Below, one piece after another: positions 63,924 to 64,000 of a DNA stretch of 64,000 nucleotides. The translations under genes were made by a program, and so were the position numbers. The stretch is from positions 208,658 through 272,657 of the forward strand of contig NZFO01000009.1 in assembly GCA_002690705.1 (NCBI GenBank). The letters are read 5' to 3'. Source of the DNA: Magnetovibrio sp. (GTDB taxonomy: Bacteria > Pseudomonadota > Alphaproteobacteria > Rhodospirillales > Casp-alpha2). Position 1 is the stretch's first letter, and each line of letters starts with the position of its first letter. The notes beneath the pieces are model-generated. The model was not told the DNA's origin and searched no databases. It saw only the letters and a list, made by a program, of their open reading frames with translations.

Positions 63924-64000
63924 ATGGCCAAGGAAAAATTTGAGCGTACGAAGCCGCACTGTAACATTGGGACTATTGGTCATGTCGACCATGGTAAAAC
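63924..64000 (+). CDS. tuf: Elongation factor Tu, N-terminal fragment (cut by window edge)
   Basis: ATG 63924 opens [19 protein letters not shown], followed by the G1 motif HVDHGK at the window end; this is the canonical EF-Tu start. Only 25 residues are in view. The TATAT-rich leader and the tRNA-Tyr/Gly genes before it match the conserved tRNA-tuf arrangement of proteobacteria. Confidence 0.97.

Overview
The window looks like chromosomal DNA of a moderately AT-rich alphaproteobacterium, probably free-living and perhaps marine. The placement rests on gene content and order: def-fmt, xseB-ispA-dxs-tlyA, ppiD-trpE, fabI-aroC, an EipB/DUF1849 envelope protein, an alphaproteobacterial-type AspRS motif 2, a TipN-like polar protein, and tRNA-Tyr/tRNA-Gly/tuf. 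No rRNA, CRISPR array, prophage or intact insertion sequence was seen. Most genes are housekeeping or metabolic. Twelve gaps of 300-966 bp and one clear gene wreck suggest a genome that is not tightly streamlined.

Layout. 1-11.6 kb: a CNT nucleoside transporter (cut by the window edge), def-fmt, aspS, a SPOR lipoprotein, an EipB-like protein, fructokinase (mak) divergent from an HTH gene plus an unknown partner, a beta-keto-acid cleavage enzyme and a TusA-like protein. 11.7-17.5 kb: an RND pump with its adaptor, then a decayed WD40-cytochrome c gene. 17.6-26.4 kb: an HDAC-like deacetylase, the isoprenoid block xseB-ispA-dxs-tlyA, then ppiD and trpE. 26.5-41.4 kb: an envelope polysaccharide deacetylase-like protein, a kinase/acyl-CoA dehydrogenase pair, rhodanese, a TTC38-like protein, fabI-aroC, MFS and EamA transporters, a 17-kDa-type lipoprotein, pdxH, a universal stress protein, an SRAP protein and an SDR. 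42.3-46.2 kb: ureide catabolism (allE-allA) with an ABC importer that lacks a local ATPase. 46.6-50.8 kb: a giant membrane-anchored repeat protein. 50.8-64 kb: cobA, ctaA, ctp, prfC, MATE, a DksA-like protein, argS-alkA, an ETHE1-like enzyme, rlmB, three tRNAs and the start of tuf.

The most notable object is the 1389-residue protein at 46634-50803. After two membrane segments it has 44 consecutive repeat units covering residues 160-1255; 43 are exactly 25 residues long and one is 21. The unit follows a heptad-like pattern with one stutter each (two heptads plus a hendecad), and the 21-residue unit equals three pure heptads. With its conserved-looking C-terminal domain it resembles a greatly extended TipN-type polar scaffold.

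Start codons were chosen by ribosome-binding site and family alignment where the longest reading frame looked wrong; these choices are stated per gene. All functional calls come from reading the translated sequence and motif memory. No database search was run.
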